Origin: JALOAT01 sp041677345
GTDB lineage: Bacteria; Pseudomonadota; Gammaproteobacteria; Thiohalomonadales; Thiohalomonadaceae
NCBI GenBank assembly: GCA_041677345.1
Contig: JBAYQE010000040.1
Location: 1-21,480, forward strand
Direction: 5' to 3'
DNA length: 21,480 bases
Below, piece after piece: positions 1 through 7,768 of this stretch (its first letter is position 1; every line of letters begins with the position of its first letter). The translations under genes were made by a program, and so were the position numbers. The notes below the pieces were generated by a model. That model made no database searches, was not told the DNA's origin, and saw nothing but the letters and a program-made list of their open reading frames with translations.

Positions 1-333
1 CGCCGCACCGAGACCACCATCCAGTTGGCCGAAGGCGAGAGCTTCGTCATCAGCGGGCTCATCAGCCGCAACAACGTGGCCGCCGTGGACAAGGTGCCGT
101 TCCTGGGCGACATCCCCATCCTGGGCGCCTTCTTCAAGTCCACGCGCGTGCAGCGCGAGGACAAGGAACTGATCATGGTGGTGACGCCGCACCTGGTGCG
201 CGCCATCGCCAGCGGCGCGCCCACCCCGCCGCTGCCGGGCACGGCCCTCGGGCGTTACCAGCCCGGTTTTTCTGAACTGCTGTTCCTCGAATCCGGCGAC
301 TTCAGCCGGCTCAACAGCGGCACCAGCGATTAG
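1..333 (+). CDS. rcpA: Tad pilus secretin RcpA/CpaC, C-terminal fragment
   Basis: The reading frame is open from base 1 to the TAG at 331-333, so only the last 110 residues of a larger gene are present. The visible part is the end of a type II/III secretin domain: the stretch EGESFVISGLIS, then VPFLGDIPILGAFF, then KELIMVVTPHLV, which are the conserved outer-membrane barrel and lip motifs of the secretin superfamily. In this context it is the outer-membrane channel through which the Flp pilus leaves the cell. The final ~40 residues after the TPHLV motif form a Pro/Gly-rich tail as in other CpaC proteins. A TTG in frame at 25 is an internal codon, not a start. tadZ follows after 9 bases, consistent with one operon. 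Confidence 0.93.
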   Translation, partial: RRTETTIQLAEGESFVISGLISRNNVAAVDKVPFLGDIPILGAFFKSTRVQREDKELIMVVTPHLVRAIASGAPTPPLPGTALGRYQPGFSELLFLESGDFSRLNSGTSD

Positions 334-342
334 GAGGCCATC

Positions 343-1527
343 GTGGCAAGCGTCGTCGTCGTCACCAATCGCGAGGATTACGTCCAGTGGCTCATGGAGG
401 CGCTGGACAAGGAACGGGAGGTCGTGGTCGCCGATCAGGATTCCGTGGAACGCGTGCTGCAACTCATCGACGCCACGGCGGCGAACCTGGTATTCGTGCA
501 GTTGGGCGCGGGCGAGAAGCGCTCCCATACCGCGCTCATCGAGGGCCTGCTCGCGGCCAAACCGTACCTGGGCATCGTGGTCGTGAGCGATGTCGTGGAC
601 AACAACCTGCTGCTGGCGGCCATGCGCGCCGGTGCGCGGGACTTCCTGCGCGTGGGCAGCAACCCGCGCGATGTGCTCGCGCTGGTGTATCGCCTGGACG
701 AAAAGAGTCCGCAGGATGCCGCACCCGTGGAGAACCGCGCGCAGGTGTTCTCCTTCCTGTCCGCGCGCCCCTATGAGGGCATCACGACCCTCGCGGTGCA
801 CACCGCCCTGGCGCTGCTGGAACAGGAGGAAGAGGGGCGTGTGCTGCTGCTCGACCTGGGCACGCCGCCGGCCGACTCGCTGCTCATGCTGGGCCTCAAG
901 TCCACCTACAGCTTCGTGGACGCCATCCGCAGCGTGCGCCGCTTCGACCAGACCCTCATCCGCACCGCCTTCACCACGCACAAGAGCGGCCTCACCGTGC
1001 TGTCGTTGCCGGACGACCCCAAGGAGATGGAAACCATCACCTCCGCCGATGTGATGATCCTGCTCAATATCCTGCGCGCCTATTTCACGCGCATCGTCAT
1101 CCACCTGGGCGGCGTCACACCGTCGGACTTCGTGCGCCTCATCCTGGGCAAGTCCGACCGCGTGTTCCTGGTGGTGGAACAATCCGTCCCGAGCTGCCAC
1201 GCCAGCAAGCAGTTGCTCGATTTCCTCGGTGCGCGCGACTACCCGGTGGACAACATCGGCCTCATCGTCGACCGCTATTCCCCGGAGGTGGGCCTGGAGA
1301 GCAGCGATATCGCCGAACTGCTCGACCTCACCCTGCGCCACACCCTGCCGGCCAGCGGCATGGTGCGCCTGAAGGCCCTGAATGCCGGTCGCAGCATTTT
1401 CGAGATGGCGGGCAACGACCCCTACAGCAAGGCCGTGCGCGGCCTGGCACGCCAGCTCACCGGCGCGACGCCACAGCCCGCCAAGGGCGAGCGCCTGCGT
1501 ACCTTGCTGGACAAGTTCCTCGGATGA
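343..1527 (+). CDS. tadZ: Tad pilus localisation protein TadZ/CpaE (degenerate P-loop)
   Basis: This 394-residue protein starts at GTG 343, preceded by AGGAGG. TadZ/CpaE proteins position the Tad machine at the pole and consist of an atypical receiver domain followed by a MinD/ParA-like ATPase fold. Residues 1-120 look like a pseudo-receiver: hydrophobic strands and an AGARDFL segment, but no clear phospho-acceptor Asp. Residues 133-390 are the MinD-like part. Where a deviant Walker A (KGGxGKTT) is expected, the sequence reads SARPYEGITTLA at 140-151, so both lysines are replaced (Arg and Ile) and two glycines are lost. Nucleotide hydrolysis is therefore unlikely, though the fold appears complete. 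The stop overlaps the tadA start by four bases (ATGA). Confidence 0.88.
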   Translation: MASVVVVTNREDYVQWLMEALDKEREVVVADQDSVERVLQLIDATAANLVFVQLGAGEKRSHTALIEGLLAAKPYLGIVVVSDVVDNNLLLAAMRAGARDFLRVGSNPRDVLALVYRLDEKSPQDAAPVENRAQVFSFLSARPYEGITTLAVHTALALLEQEEEGRVLLLDLGTPPADSLLMLGLKSTYSFVDAIRSVRRFDQTLIRTAFTTHKSGLTVLSLPDDPKEMETITSADVMILLNILRAYFTRIVIHLGGVTPSDFVRLILGKSDRVFLVVEQSVPSCHASKQLLDFLGARDYPVDNIGLIVDRYSPEVGLESSDIAELLDLTLRHTLPASGMVRLKALNAGRSIFEMAGNDPYSKAVRGLARQLTGATPQPAKGERLRTLLDKFLG

Positions 1528-2834
1528 GTGCCATGGACTTCTTCTCCCACCCCCAGGCGGACGATCTCCAGCAGAGCAGTCAATATCAGTCGCTGAAGGG
1601 CCGCCTGCACCGCCTCCTCATCAACGTCATCGAGGAGGAAAACGTCAATCTGTCCGACTGGTCGCAAGACCAGGTGCGCAACTACATCGAGACGAAGATC
1701 AACTTCTTCATCGCCGACCAGCGCCTGGCCATCAACCGCCGCGAGGCGGAGACGCTGGTCACGGACATGGTCGACGAGTTGCTTGGCTTCGGCCCCATCC
1801 AGCGCCTCATCGAGGATGACGACGTTAACGACATCCTGGTAAACGGCTACGCCAAGGTGTTCGTGGAACGCCGCGGTCGTCTGCTGAGGACACCGCTGCG
1901 GTTCATCGATGACGCCCACGTGCTGCGCATCATCCACCGCATCCTGGCGCCGCTCGGCCGCCGCGTGGACGAGGCCACGCCCATGGTGGACGCGCGCCTG
2001 CCCAACGGCGGCCGCGTCAACGCCATCATCGGACCACTGGCGCTGGACGGCCCCGCCCTGTCCATCCGCAAGTTCCGCCGCGAGCCGCTGCGTGCCGGCG
2101 ACCTGCTCACCTACGGCACCTTGAACGAGTCCATGCTCAAGTTGCTGCGCTCGGCGGTGCGCGCGCGCTGCAACCTGCTCATCATCGGCGCCAGTGGCGC
2201 CGGCAAGACCACGCTCCTGAACGTGCTCTCGGAATTCATTCCGGGCGACGAGCGCATCGTCACCATCGAGGACGCCGCCGAGCTGTCGCTCGACCACGGC
2301 CATGTGGTGCGCCTGGAATCACGCCCGCCCAACCTGGAGGGCCACGGCGAAGTGAACATGCGCGCCCTGGTGCGCAACGCCCTGCGCATGCGCCCGGACC
2401 GCATCATCGTGGGCGAGGTGCGCGGCCCGGAAATGCTGGACATGTTGCAGGCCATGAGCACCGGCCACGAGGGCTCCATGGGCACGCTGCACGCCAACAG
2501 CCCGCGCGACGCCCTCAGCCGCCTGGAGATGCTGGCCGGTTTCGCCGGTTACGCGGGCAGCGAATTCACCCTGCGCCAGCAGGTGGGCGCCGCCATCGAC
2601 ATGATCGTCCAGATCGGGCGCCTGCCCAGTGGCGAGCGCCGGGTACTGCACGTGCAGGAGGTCACCGGTATCGCCGACAACAACTACATGCTGCAGGAGC
2701 TGTTCTGCTACGACTTCTCCCGCCGCGACTTCGTGCAGATGGAGGTAAAGCCCTACAGCGCGAAACTGCAGCGCCTGCTTCAGGACGAGGGGGCCCAGTC
2801 GGGTCCCTTCGCGACCAGCCGCTATGTCAGTTAA
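1524..2834 (+). CDS. tadA: Tad pilus assembly ATPase TadA/CpaF
   Basis: A secretion ATPase of the VirB11/GspE superfamily that powers extension and probably retraction of Flp pili at the inner-membrane cytoplasmic face. The 436 residues match the family length. The N-terminal domain (about 1-195) includes the DDDVNDILVNG and MVDARLPNGGRVN segments typical of CpaF. The motor carries Walker A GASGAGKTT at 222-230, an Asp box VTIEDAAEL at 246-254, Walker B RIIVGEVRG at 293-301 and the His box around GTLHANSPRDA at 320-330. All catalytic motifs look intact. The start overlaps tadZ by ATGA; another ATG four codons in (1533) is possible. The end overlaps tadB by 11 bases, so translation is coupled. 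Confidence 0.96.
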   Translation: MSAMDFFSHPQADDLQQSSQYQSLKGRLHRLLINVIEEENVNLSDWSQDQVRNYIETKINFFIADQRLAINRREAETLVTDMVDELLGFGPIQRLIEDDDVNDILVNGYAKVFVERRGRLLRTPLRFIDDAHVLRIIHRILAPLGRRVDEATPMVDARLPNGGRVNAIIGPLALDGPALSIRKFRREPLRAGDLLTYGTLNESMLKLLRSAVRARCNLLIIGASGAGKTTLLNVLSEFIPGDERIVTIEDAAELSLDHGHVVRLESRPPNLEGHGEVNMRALVRNALRMRPDRIIVGEVRGPEMLDMLQAMSTGHEGSMGTLHANSPRDALSRLEMLAGFAGYAGSEFTLRQQVGAAIDMIVQIGRLPSGERRVLHVQEVTGIADNNYMLQELFCYDFSRRDFVQMEVKPYSAKLQRLLQDEGAQSGPFATSRYVS

Positions 2835-3735
2835 CAGCCTCACCATCCTGCTTGCCGTCACCATGGCGCTGATCTCGCTCTCGCTGCTGGCGGTGGCCGA
2901 GATCCGCTACAAACGCGGGGCACAGATGCTGCAGCGCCTGCGCCTGCTGCTCGGTAGCGAGGGCCGCACGCAGGCACGGAAACGCAGTACGGAAAACTGG
3001 CTGCTGGACGAGGTGATCGATCTGTTGTGGCGCGCCGGCATCACACCCGCGCGCTGGCAGGCGGTAAGCCTGGGTGCCGCCGTGCTGGTGACCGGGATGA
3101 TCGGTGCCGCCATCCACGGCCCGTTCGGTGCGCTGCTCTACCCCCTCGGGTTGCTCGGTGGCGTTTATCTGCTGTTGCTGCGCCGTGCCGCCGCCCGCCG
3201 CCGCCTCATGGTGACGCAGTTGCCGGTGTTCGTCGATCACCTCTCGCGCGCCGTGAGCACGGGCAACACCCTCGACAGCGCCTTCGGTGTGGCCACCGCC
3301 GAGGCACACGAACCGCTGCGTGCCGCCCTGGATCGCGTGGTGCGCGAAGTCCGCCTGGGCGGCACCCTGGAAGAGGCGCTGGGCCGGGCCGCGCGCGTCT
3401 ACGACCTGCAGGAACTGCGGGTGCTCACCCTGGCCGTGACCGTGAACCGGCGCTACGGCTCCAGCATCCACGACCTGCTGAAGAGCGTGGTGACCATGAT
3501 CCGCAGTGCCGAGGCGGCGCGTAACGAGCTGCGAGCCCTCACCGGCGAGACCCGCCTCTCCGCCTGGGTGCTCGGCGTCATGCCCCTGGGCATCGCCGCC
3601 TTCACGTTGCTAACCAACCCCGACTACATGAGTGTGCTGTGGAGCGACCCCACCGGCCGCGTGATCCTGGGCATGGGCGTCGGCTTCCAGGTGGTCGGCG
3701 GCCTGCTGCTCTGGCGCATGATGCGGACCTTCTGA
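2824..3735 (+). CDS. tadB: Tad pilus inner-membrane platform protein TadB
   Basis: A 303-residue integral membrane protein of the type II secretion F (GspF) family. It has a hydrophobic N-terminal helix (about 5-25), two membrane segments around residues 78-118, a cytoplasmic T2SSF domain about 130-245 (LPVFVDHLSRAVSTGNTLDSAF and the following helical repeats), and two C-terminal helices. TadB and TadC together form the platform on which the ATPase TadA acts. The start is an ATG inside the last codons of tadA. One base separates its stop from the tadC start. Length, topology and position between tadA and tadC all fit the family. Confidence 0.93.
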   Translation: MSVNSLTILLAVTMALISLSLLAVAEIRYKRGAQMLQRLRLLLGSEGRTQARKRSTENWLLDEVIDLLWRAGITPARWQAVSLGAAVLVTGMIGAAIHGPFGALLYPLGLLGGVYLLLLRRAAARRRLMVTQLPVFVDHLSRAVSTGNTLDSAFGVATAEAHEPLRAALDRVVREVRLGGTLEEALGRAARVYDLQELRVLTLAVTVNRRYGSSIHDLLKSVVTMIRSAEAARNELRALTGETRLSAWVLGVMPLGIAAFTLLTNPDYMSVLWSDPTGRVILGMGVGFQVVGGLLLWRMMRTF

Positions 3736-3736
3736 C

Positions 3737-4657
3737 ATGACCGAACTGTTCTACACCCTCGGCGTCGCCAGCTTCCTGCTCAGCCTCGGGCTGCTGGCCC
3801 TGGCCGTGCAGACCAACCGGCGGCGCCTGGCCATGCGCCGGCGCCTGCGCACCGCCCTGGGCATCGGCGGCGATCAGCGGCGCGACGAAATGCGCGGACT
3901 GGTGGGCCAATTGGCACGCCTGGGCGGGTTGTGGCTCGGCAGCCGCGAGGAGGACCCGGAGCTGCCGCGGCTGCTCGCCCAGGCGGGCTGGTACCGCCAG
4001 CAGGACCAGGCGTTGCTGGCCGGCCTGCAACTGGCCCTTCCCGTCGCCGCCGTCGTGGTCACGGCCCTGGCATGGTTCGGTGCCGGCGGTGGCCTCACCG
4101 TGCGCGCCGTGTTGTATCTCTTCGCCGCGTTCGCCGTGGGCTACCTGGCGCCCAAGTATGTGTTGCGTTACCTGGCCAGGCGCCGCCAGCGGCGCATCAA
4201 CGAGGAGGTGCCGCTGCTGGCGCAGGTGCTGAAGGTCTCGTTCGATGCCGGCCTGGGCCTGGACCAGGCGCTCCTTACCATAGCCACCGAACACGCCGAC
4301 ATGGTACCCGAGCTCGCCTCCGAGCTGCGCCGGGTGCTGCGCCAGGTGAGCGGCGGCGCCGACCGCTCGGAGGCGCTGGCACACATGGCCCGCATGCAGG
4401 AGGTGCAGGACCTCACCGATCTGGTCAGCATGCTGCGCCAGATTGAACGCTACGGCGGCGGCATCCAGCAGCCCCTCCGGCAACTGGTGGATCTGCTCAA
4501 CGAGCGTCGCCGCACCGAGTTGCACGAACGCGTCGGCAAGCTCTCGGGCAGCATGACCATCGTCATGGTGCTGTTCCTGTTCCCCGCGCTGTTGGTGTTC
4601 CTGGCGGGGCCGGGCTTCCTCAGCGTCCTGCGCATGCTCACGGGCTTCGGAGATTGA
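3737..4657 (+). CDS. tadC: Tad pilus inner-membrane platform protein TadC
   Basis: A second T2SSF-family platform protein, 306 residues, immediately downstream of tadB. An N-terminal membrane helix spans about 3-22 and further helices lie around 92-142. The cytoplasmic domain at about 155-265 has the FDAGLGLDQAL motif and the RYGGGIQQPLRQL segment diagnostic of TadC. A final hydrophobic helix covers about 273-300. It is presumed to pair with TadB. The start ATG lies one base after the tadB stop. The gene ends two bases before the most likely tadD start, so the whole set reads as one polycistron. Confidence 0.93.
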   Translation: MTELFYTLGVASFLLSLGLLALAVQTNRRRLAMRRRLRTALGIGGDQRRDEMRGLVGQLARLGGLWLGSREEDPELPRLLAQAGWYRQQDQALLAGLQLALPVAAVVVTALAWFGAGGGLTVRAVLYLFAAFAVGYLAPKYVLRYLARRRQRRINEEVPLLAQVLKVSFDAGLGLDQALLTIATEHADMVPELASELRRVLRQVSGGADRSEALAHMARMQEVQDLTDLVSMLRQIERYGGGIQQPLRQLVDLLNERRRTELHERVGKLSGSMTIVMVLFLFPALLVFLAGPGFLSVLRMLTGFGD

Positions 4658-4659
4658 CC

Positions 4660-5400
4660 ATGGCCCATCGCCTCACTGCGGCGCTTCGCCTCTGCCTCGC
4701 GGCCCTGCCACTGCTGCTGGCGGCCTGCGCCGGCATCGGCCCGCGCGTGGGCGAGGCCCCCAGCGCCACCGAGCTGGCCCTGCCGGGCCGGGCCGAGCCG
4801 CTCTGCGGCGAGGAAAAGGCGCCGCACGAAGTGGTGCTGCACCTGCAACTCATCGAAGACATGCAGCGCAAGGGCCTGTATCACGCCGCCCTCGCCCACC
4901 TGGATGCACTGGGCGAGGAAGGTGCGCAACTGCCGCGCGCGCGTTTCCTGCGCGCCGAGTCCCTGCGCCGCGCCGGGTCCCCCGTGCAGGCGCGTGCGCT
5001 GTTCAAGGGGCTCACCGACAGTTGCCTCGCCGGTCTCGGCCACCACGGCATGGCGCGCCTGGAAGTGGACGCCGGCCGCATCGAGGCCTCGCTGAGGCAC
5101 TTCGCCGACGCCGAGCGCCAGCGCCCCACTGACCCACGCATCCGCAACGACCACGGCTACGCGCTGCTGCTTGCGGGTTACCCGTTCGATGCCCGGCGGC
5201 AGTTCCAGACCGCCTATGAACTGGGCGGCGGCGACCGCGCCGCCGCGAACCTGCTCCTGGCCCTGCTCGTCGTCGGCGATAAACCGGCGGCCGCCGCGCT
5301 TTCGGAGCGCCTTGGCCTTTCGGCGCAGGAAATGAAGCGGCTGCGTACCGATGCCGTCAACCTGCGCAAACGCACCCCACCCCAGGAGACCCGCCCATGA
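4660..5400 (+). CDS. tadD: Tad pilus outer-membrane lipoprotein TadD (TPR)
   Basis: I chose the ATG at 4660. A TTG two codons earlier (4654) would overlap tadC but lengthens the charged head of the signal peptide for no gain. The 246-residue protein begins with a lipoprotein signal peptide ending in LLLAAC, with the lipidated Cys at residue 23. The remainder is helical and contains tetratricopeptide-like pairs, for example the segments around YHAALAHLDALGEEG, GRIEASLRHFADAERQRPTDPRIRNDHGYALL in part, and the next A-rich helices. TadD is the pilotin-like TPR lipoprotein required for Tad secretin assembly. The stop overlaps the next gene by ATGA. Confidence 0.87.
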   Translation: MAHRLTAALRLCLAALPLLLAACAGIGPRVGEAPSATELALPGRAEPLCGEEKAPHEVVLHLQLIEDMQRKGLYHAALAHLDALGEEGAQLPRARFLRAESLRRAGSPVQARALFKGLTDSCLAGLGHHGMARLEVDAGRIEASLRHFADAERQRPTDPRIRNDHGYALLLAGYPFDARRQFQTAYELGGGDRAAANLLLALLVVGDKPAAAALSERLGLSAQEMKRLRTDAVNLRKRTPPQETRP

Positions 5401-5726
5401 ACGGCAGACTGTTCGCTATCATCCTGCTGGGCCTCGCCGCCGGCGGCTGCGCCACCACCGCACCCGAGGCCGACGAACCCGTGCCCCCCGAGGCCGCCAC
5501 GCCTGCGCCGGCCCCTGTCGCCCAAACGGCCATCGCGGGGCCGAGCCCCGTAATGGTGCCCAACGACACCGCCAGCTGGCTGGAACTGCAGCGCGCCGGC
5601 ACCCATGAGGGCATGCCCAACCCCGTGTCCGGCGACGTCGCCGCGCGCGTTTACCAGCGCCACCTGAACAGCTTCGAGACGCCCATCCCGGCGCACTTCG
5701 AGACCGGCGGCGTATCCCGGAACTGA
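5397..5726 (+). CDS. Small Tad-locus lipoprotein (possibly DUF3613-like)
   Basis: A 109-residue protein translationally coupled to tadD through ATGA. The signal peptide ends in LGLAAGGC, placing the acylated Cys at residue 18. It is followed by a Pro/Ala/Glu-rich linker (about 20-48) and a conserved-looking tail with GDVAARVYQRHLNSFETPIP. Small lipoproteins with a similar tail sit in the tad loci of several beta- and gammaproteobacteria (DUF3613 is the family I have in mind). I assign that only tentatively because I cannot run a profile search. It occupies the slot where tadE or tadF is often found but has no pilin-like N-terminal helix, so it is not a TadE/F. A periplasmic accessory role in pilus assembly is inferred from position alone. 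Confidence 0.7.
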   Translation: MNGRLFAIILLGLAAGGCATTAPEADEPVPPEAATPAPAPVAQTAIAGPSPVMVPNDTASWLELQRAGTHEGMPNPVSGDVAARVYQRHLNSFETPIPAHFETGGVSRN

Positions 5727-5729
5727 CGC

Positions 5730-7451
5730 ATGAACCGCCAGCGCGGCGCCATCAGCATTATCGCAGCGGCAAGTATGGTGGTGGCGGTACTGGCCGTGGC
5801 CCTGGCACTGGACATCGGGCGCATCATTTATGAGCGGCAGCGCTTGCAGGGGGTGGCCGATGCGGCGGCACTGGCGGGTGCGCAGGTGTTGGCTACGGAG
5901 GGCGACCACAATGCTGCAAAGGCCGCAGCACGGGATGCGGGCGCCAAGAATGGCGATTTTGACACCCTCGACCCCCAGATCGGCCATCTCACGCGCGCGG
6001 GCGGATTGCGCGACTTTGGGACAGGCCCGGGCGACGGCTCACCGGAATACGACGCGGTGCAGGTCATCGCCACACACAAAGTGCCGCGCAGCCTCGTGGC
6101 CGGCGGCCTGCTCTCGGGCGACGATGCCGTCCTGACCACGCGGGCCGTAACCCACCTCGAGGAAAGCATCGCCGCCATCACCGTCGGCAGTCACCTTCTC
6201 GAGCTGGATTCAGAGCGTTCCAAACTGCTCAACAGCTTGCTGAGCGCGCTGCTGGGTACCACTGTAGACCTCGACGCGGTTTCCTATAACAATCTGCTCG
6301 GCACCGGCATCAAGCTGGCGGACATCATGGTTCAGGCCGGGGTTGGCACCATCGATGAACTGCTCAGCCTGGAAGCCAAACCGGTCAGTGAAGTTTTCGA
6401 CTGGATGCTGAAGGTGCTCGAAGACGAAGGGAGCATCGCGGCCATCGCATTCAGGGATGCAACCAGAGATATCGGCGCCAATCTTACTGTTCCGCTTGAC
6501 CCCCTCAAGCTGAGTGACTTGCTTGCCGTCAGCAATATGCAGTCCGCCCTCGATGCCCAGCTCAACGTGCTCGACCTGCTCGTCACTACCGCGCAGGTGG
6601 CCAACAAGGGCAATGCGGTGGATCTCGGTCTCGCCACGCCCGGTCTGCTGGCGGACCTCGGTCTTGCGTCGCTGAGTGTCAAGCTCCTGGTCGTGGAGCC
6701 GCCACAGATTGCCATCGGCCCTCCGGGCAAGGACGAAAATGGTGAGTGGCGGACCGTTGCGAAAACCGGCCAGTTGCGGCTTCACGTTTCGCTGCGGGCC
6801 CTGGACATTGATTTGGGCCAACTTCTTCTCGGGCTCGTGGTGCTGAAGGCGCCCATCAGCCTGGATCTGGTCGTGGAAGCCGCCTCCGCCGAAGCCCGGC
6901 TTACGGCCATCCACCGGCCCAGCCCATCGGTACCGGCCACCCGCGTGGATGTGGAAGCCGACCCTCAGCTCGCGTTCATTGGCATTGGCAAGGAGTGCAA
7001 GCCCGCCGTCGTGCCGTCCCCGCTGCTCGATGCCACGGTCAAAGTCAACTTGCTGCTAGTAGAAGTGCCGGTCGCCGACGTTACAGCCAACCTGGGAGCG
7101 TGCTCCAGTTTTGGCATATTGCAGCCGCCAGATCTTGAGTTCTCCGGCCCATTCCCTTCCGACCCCCAGGCCGCGGTCACGCCTACGGGTGAAGCACTGT
7201 TGACGGGACTCGATTCCCTGGTCCAGAGCGCGACCATCCAGGTCAAGGTAACGCTGCTGGGCGCACTCGAACTGCCCCTCGACCTCGGCACTGCCTTGCG
7301 ACCACTCCTCCAGGGACTGCTTGTGGGGCTGATTGGTAACCTCGCTGACAGCGTCCTCGGACCGTTACTGGACCTGCTCGGCGTGCAGCTCGGCGGCGCA
7401 GATGTTACTGTGCTTGACGCAAGCGTTGGCCAGGTAAGGCTGGTGCGATGA
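5730..7451 (+). CDS. tadG: TadG-like pseudopilin / pilus assembly protein
   Basis: A 573-residue protein starting three bases after the previous stop. The N-terminus has the Tad domain (putative Flp pilus-assembly TadG-like, N-terminal): a short basic head with RQRGAIS, one membrane helix at about 8-30, then DIGRIIYERQRLQGVADAAAL, the hallmark of TadG/TadE minor pseudopilins. The large remainder is predicted to be exported. It is rich in Leu, Gly and Val, with repeated LLG/DLLG segments and only two cysteines, and resembles the C-terminal domain of long TadG proteins. The end, GGADVTVLDASVGQVRLV, is repeated almost exactly 211 bases downstream (see 7372-7768). Base composition is slightly less GC-biased than in tadABC. 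Confidence 0.83.
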   Translation: MNRQRGAISIIAAASMVVAVLAVALALDIGRIIYERQRLQGVADAAALAGAQVLATEGDHNAAKAAARDAGAKNGDFDTLDPQIGHLTRAGGLRDFGTGPGDGSPEYDAVQVIATHKVPRSLVAGGLLSGDDAVLTTRAVTHLEESIAAITVGSHLLELDSERSKLLNSLLSALLGTTVDLDAVSYNNLLGTGIKLADIMVQAGVGTIDELLSLEAKPVSEVFDWMLKVLEDEGSIAAIAFRDATRDIGANLTVPLDPLKLSDLLAVSNMQSALDAQLNVLDLLVTTAQVANKGNAVDLGLATPGLLADLGLASLSVKLLVVEPPQIAIGPPGKDENGEWRTVAKTGQLRLHVSLRALDIDLGQLLLGLVVLKAPISLDLVVEAASAEARLTAIHRPSPSVPATRVDVEADPQLAFIGIGKECKPAVVPSPLLDATVKVNLLLVEVPVADVTANLGACSSFGILQPPDLEFSGPFPSDPQAAVTPTGEALLTGLDSLVQSATIQVKVTLLGALELPLDLGTALRPLLQGLLVGLIGNLADSVLGPLLDLLGVQLGGADVTVLDASVGQVRLVR

Positions 7452-7768
7452 AACCGCTTACATGGCCACACGGAATCCAGGCATTCGCAATCTGTTCATC
7501 CCCCGCACCGCCCTCGTGCTCCTCAACGGCGTGCTGGTGGTCTGGACGGTTTCGGACCAGTTCGCCAATCCGGCCGGGGCGCACCTGCTCCGCTTGCAGA
7601 TCGGCGGCGCAGATGTCACTGTGCTTCATGCGAGCGCTGGCCAGGTAAGGCTGGTGCAATGAAACCGCTTACATGGCCACACGGAATCCAGTCATTCGCA
7701 ATCTGTTCATTCTCCTCACCGCCCTCGTGCTCCTCAACGGCGTGCTGGTGGTCTGGACCGTTTCGGAC
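7372..7768 (+). repeat. Imperfect tandem duplication of the tadG / GGDEF gene junction
   Basis: Bases 7372-7557 and 7583-7768 are near-identical direct copies (186 bases each, about 14 differences counted by eye) at an offset of 211 bases. Each contains the last ~25 codons of tadG, its stop codon, a 10-base gap, and the first ~32 codons of the downstream GGDEF gene. Between them lie 25 unique bases (7558-7582). The offset is not a multiple of three, but each copy contains its own stop and start, so no frame is disrupted. The accumulated substitutions show that the event is not recent and not an assembly artefact of identical reads. Confidence 0.92.
7462..7662 (+). CDS. Chimeric 66-residue ORF created by the junction duplication
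   Basis: The ATG at 7462 lies 10 bases after the tadG stop, exactly as the real GGDEF start (7673) lies 10 bases after this ORF's stop. Residues 1-32 copy the N-terminus of the GGDEF protein (MATRNPGIRNLF ... VVWTVSD). Residues 34-43 (FANPAGAHLL) resemble its first PAS domain (FANPAAARLF). Residues 46-66 copy the TadG C-terminus (IGGADVTVLHASAGQVRLV). The membrane helix is broken by Pro-Arg at 14-15, whereas the intact gene has Leu-Leu. It may be a relic with a conserved reading frame rather than a functional protein, but the frame is open throughout. It has no clear ribosome-binding site of its own; translation would depend on coupling to tadG. Confidence 0.45.
   Translation: MATRNPGIRNLFIPRTALVLLNGVLVVWTVSDQFANPAGAHLLRLQIGGADVTVLHASAGQVRLVQ

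Noticed and set aside
7448..7648. 66-codon frame starting at the ATG that overlaps the tadG stop
   Set aside because: It reads the duplicated segment out of frame with both parent genes, giving a Ser/Pro/Arg/Cys-rich translation; the 7462 frame is the one related to real genes.
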